Of a DNA stretch of 64,000 nucleotides, positions 61,910 through 64,000 are shown one piece after another. A program made the position numbers and the translations under genes. The DNA is from Siniperca chuatsi (lineage: Eukaryota > Chordata > Actinopteri > Centrarchiformes > Sinipercidae). Where the stretch lies: the NCBI RefSeq assembly GCF_020085105.1, contig NC_058057.1, forward strand, positions 24,253,082 to 24,317,081, in the 5' to 3' direction. The notes below the pieces were generated by a model, which was not told where the DNA came from, searched no databases, and saw nothing but the letters and a program-made list of their open reading frames with translations. Numbering within the stretch: the first letter of the stretch is position 1; each line of letters begins with the position of its first letter.

Positions 61910-63524
61910 AACGTTTTTATTACAAAATATAAATGGCAAAAACGCTTTTTCTTCTTTTGCTAAAACAAAGAATGTGATCAGTGTCAGACATTAATGTTTA
62001 CGGTAAAATAAAGCTTTTTTTCTTCTTTTTTTGTAGATTAGCATGCTACAGTTGATAGATACAGTACAGGTGATAGTGCTCCCGCTCAAACTAAAGGACA
62101 GAAAAGAGGATGAAAGGAAGGTGAGAGCAAACAGGAAAACAAATCAACCTAAAGTGTGTTTTGTCTTTCCTTCCACTTCAGCTCCATTTCCATACAAACC
62201 CCATCACTCCCATTACATTAAGTTTGATCAGCCAGTGGATTTAAAAAAACAAAAAGACAGAGGAGAGTTATACACAGAATTTTTCCGCCTCACGACTTCA
62301 CATCCTGCACAGTAGTCTTTTTGTCATTTTAAAGGTTCATTAGGGGCTAATTGTGGCTCGAGTCATGACTTTAACTGGTTGAATGAATCCTTAATTTATG
62401 TATAGTACCAGAACTATGTTTTTTACAGCACAGAACCTTGGTGCTTTAATTACCCCTTTAGTAGTGTATGAAATTGTAGTTTGCATGAACTAATCAGAGG
62501 GGAAAAAACAGCTCACCATCTTTGTAAAGGAGTAAACCTCTAAAGGAGGTTATATGACAATAGTAACTTTAAAAAGGAAAAACCTTTTTTTGGTGTGTGT
62601 TCACCTTATTGTGATCATAAACTGGAGGTCAGTCTACCTTTGTTTTAATTTACCACTAAATTATGTGGATAAATGTCTGTCTGAACCATACATCACTAAG
62701 TAACACAGAGTAAGTTATTACATCTGTACATTGATTCATTTTAGGATTGTGTATGAAGATGGTTCTAATATCTTAGAAAGTTTCTGCACAGCACCAATTC
62801 AGTTGTGTGGTGATTACAAGCCAAACACCCATTGTGCACCTTACATTAGACTTATTTATCTGCACGGGGCTAACAAGTAGCCTATAAAGGGGGTAAATAT
62901 CATGAATCATTAACATGTTCCATACAAACATTAAACACTGAGGTCACCCAATTTGCTGACAAGAAAGAGCTCCAGAATTAATCAAGTCAGGCTGTAATTT
63001 AGCAAAGGAGAGCAACATTTGGAAATATTTAGGTCAGCACTGTGACTGATTTATTTATTTTAGTAAAGTAGTAATCTCTCATTTTCACTTCAAGCATCAA
63101 AACATTTGTTCAGAGAGACAAATTACATTGCTGCTCATGTCCGGATTAAATGTGTCCAAATGTTTGAGTGTGAAATCCAGTGATACCCAACAGTTTCCAA
63201 AAGTCCAGTGCTGAGGAGTGTGTGTGTGTGAGGAGGGGGAGGGTGGGGTGAAGCCAGGGGATGGTGGTGTGTGTGTGTGTTTTTGTTGGAAAATATGGAA
63301 ACGGACTTCTCAGACCCCCCTCCCAAAAAAAGTCTTTAAATAACACTTAAGAATTTACACTTTACTTGCGGATGCTGTGACGCGTAAATTGGCACCATCT
63401 GTGCGTAAAATGATGTGGAGAAGGCAGGCGCACAAACAACAACTAATGTCAGAGGTCTTGAATACTTAGACAGCGGTTGGGCTGTTTTAATGAGGCATTT
63501 AAAAAAAATAAAATAAATAGAGCT
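61910..63524 (-). other. Possible long 3' UTR of the urotensin I gene
   Basis: Read on the minus strand downstream of the urotensin I stop. Poly(A) hexamers (TTTATT on plus) occur at 63050-63059 and near 61915, each near T/G-rich sequence on the minus strand. The stretch has no recognised transposon. A GT/CA microsatellite lies at 63217-63282. Which hexamer is used cannot be decided here. Confidence 0.35.
63217..63282. repeat. GT-rich microsatellite tract
   Basis: Two (TG)n runs (63219-63230 and 63267-63281) separated by G-rich sequence, downstream of the urotensin I gene. Confidence 0.8.
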
Positions 63525-63962
63525 TTACTTCCCGACCTCGTCGAGGACTTTGCGGTTGAGCTGAGCCTGCTCCTTCTGGCTCTCCATCTTGGCCATCTGG
63601 ATCATATTCCTCAGCAGGTGGAAGGTCAGGTCGATGGACAGCGGCGGCTCTTCGCTCCGTTTCAACAGCTGCGCCGCCGTCCTCCCTGCCTCATCCTCGC
63701 TCTCCCCCTCTGGTGGGAGCACGTGCAGAGGGTCCGGGTTCCTCCTTTGGAGAAACCTCAGGATGTTGTCGCCCATTAGATCTGAGGCGGTGCTGTCCCC
63801 GGCGGCGGCCGCTCTGAGCAGCACTTCGTCCAGTTGCTGCGTCTGGAGGCGGCCGCTGTCATCAAGCCACCCGGGGAGGATGCGCGGTCTGCCGGCGGCG
63901 GGGCGGAGGTGCGATGAGAGGAGGAACGAGGAGAGGAGCAGGAGCAGGGGGACTGGCTTCAT
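63525..63962 (-). CDS. uts1: Prepro-urotensin I (teleost urocortin-1)
   Basis: Precursor of a secreted CRH-family peptide hormone acting on CRH receptors; in fish it is made notably in the caudal neurosecretory system and brain (family knowledge). The 145-residue frame starts at ATG 63960-63962, three bases after a splice acceptor (TTGCAG|GAC), matching the UCN gene plan of a non-coding exon 1 and the whole CDS in exon 2. Residues 1-24 form a signal peptide (MKPVPLLLLLSSFLL...). A pro-region follows, then the dibasic-type cleavage site LLKR (99-102). The 41-residue mature peptide (103-143; 63534-63656) contains PPLSIDLTFHLLRNMI. It ends LDEV followed by Gly-Lys, a C-terminal amidation signal, and TAA. 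The 41-residue length equals known urotensin I. Exon 1 is not in the window. Confidence 0.95.
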   Translation of the reverse strand: MKPVPLLLLLSSFLLSSHLRPAAGRPRILPGWLDDSGRLQTQQLDEVLLRAAAAGDSTASDLMGDNILRFLQRRNPDPLHVLPPEGESEDEAGRTAAQLLKRSEEPPLSIDLTFHLLRNMIQMAKMESQKEQAQLNRKVLDEVGK

Positions 63963-64000
63963 GTCCTGCAACCAGAGGTATTTATTAAGATGACAGACAG

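Noticed and set aside
63589..63993. Plus-strand open frame of 134 codons opposite urotensin I
   Set aside because: Antisense shadow of the GC-rich urotensin I coding exon.

Overview
The window is vertebrate nuclear DNA from a ray-finned fish, most likely a percomorph teleost. The genes are split by GT-AG introns, the intergenic DNA is AT-rich, and it holds many fish-type transposon remnants (L2/CR1-like and RTE-like LINEs, short hAT-like and TTAA-flanked elements, a tRNA-derived SINE). The species cannot be named from sequence alone.

Four genes are supported. (1) About 0.88-10.1 kb, plus strand: the 3' part of cad (carbamoyl-phosphate synthetase 2 / aspartate transcarbamylase / dihydroorotase). 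Fourteen exons cover the end of the dihydroorotase domain, the linker and the whole aspartate transcarbamylase domain. (2) About 11.6-26 kb or further, plus strand: a cysteine-string-protein gene of the dnajc5g type, with a likely 5' non-coding exon near 11.8 kb, three shared coding exons, and two alternative C-terminal endings. (3) 36.67-54.25 kb, plus strand: trim54 (MuRF3), a RING/B-box/coiled-coil/COS-box muscle E3 ligase in eight coding exons. (4) 63.53-63.96 kb, minus strand: urotensin I / urocortin-1, a CRH-family prepro-hormone encoded in one exon. The order CAD - DNAJC5G - TRIM54 - UCN matches human 2p23, except that SLC30A3, which lies between CAD and DNAJC5G in human, is not seen here. 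The four genes are neighbours by ancestry and do not form a pathway: pyrimidine synthesis, membrane-vesicle chaperone, sarcomere/microtubule ubiquitin ligase, stress peptide.

The rest is introns and intergenic DNA. It contains LINE pieces (0.2-0.87, 5.35-5.6, 16.0-16.3, 59.2-60.2 kb), many short non-autonomous elements, some nested in one another, two CACTTCACTCC-type degenerate repeat arrays on either side of trim54 exon 3, a 160-bp AT microsatellite, a fold-back element at 49.4-49.9 kb and a diverged tandem duplication at 35.2-36.1 kb.

The most interesting signal is the 3' end of the dnajc5g gene. A 5th coding exon ends in TGA three bases before a splice donor. Two downstream exons continue exactly in the same frame after that TGA. 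The last of them also fits directly onto exon 4 by phase and restores a normal-length cysteine-string-protein tail. Alternative terminal-exon use or stop-codon readthrough are both possible.
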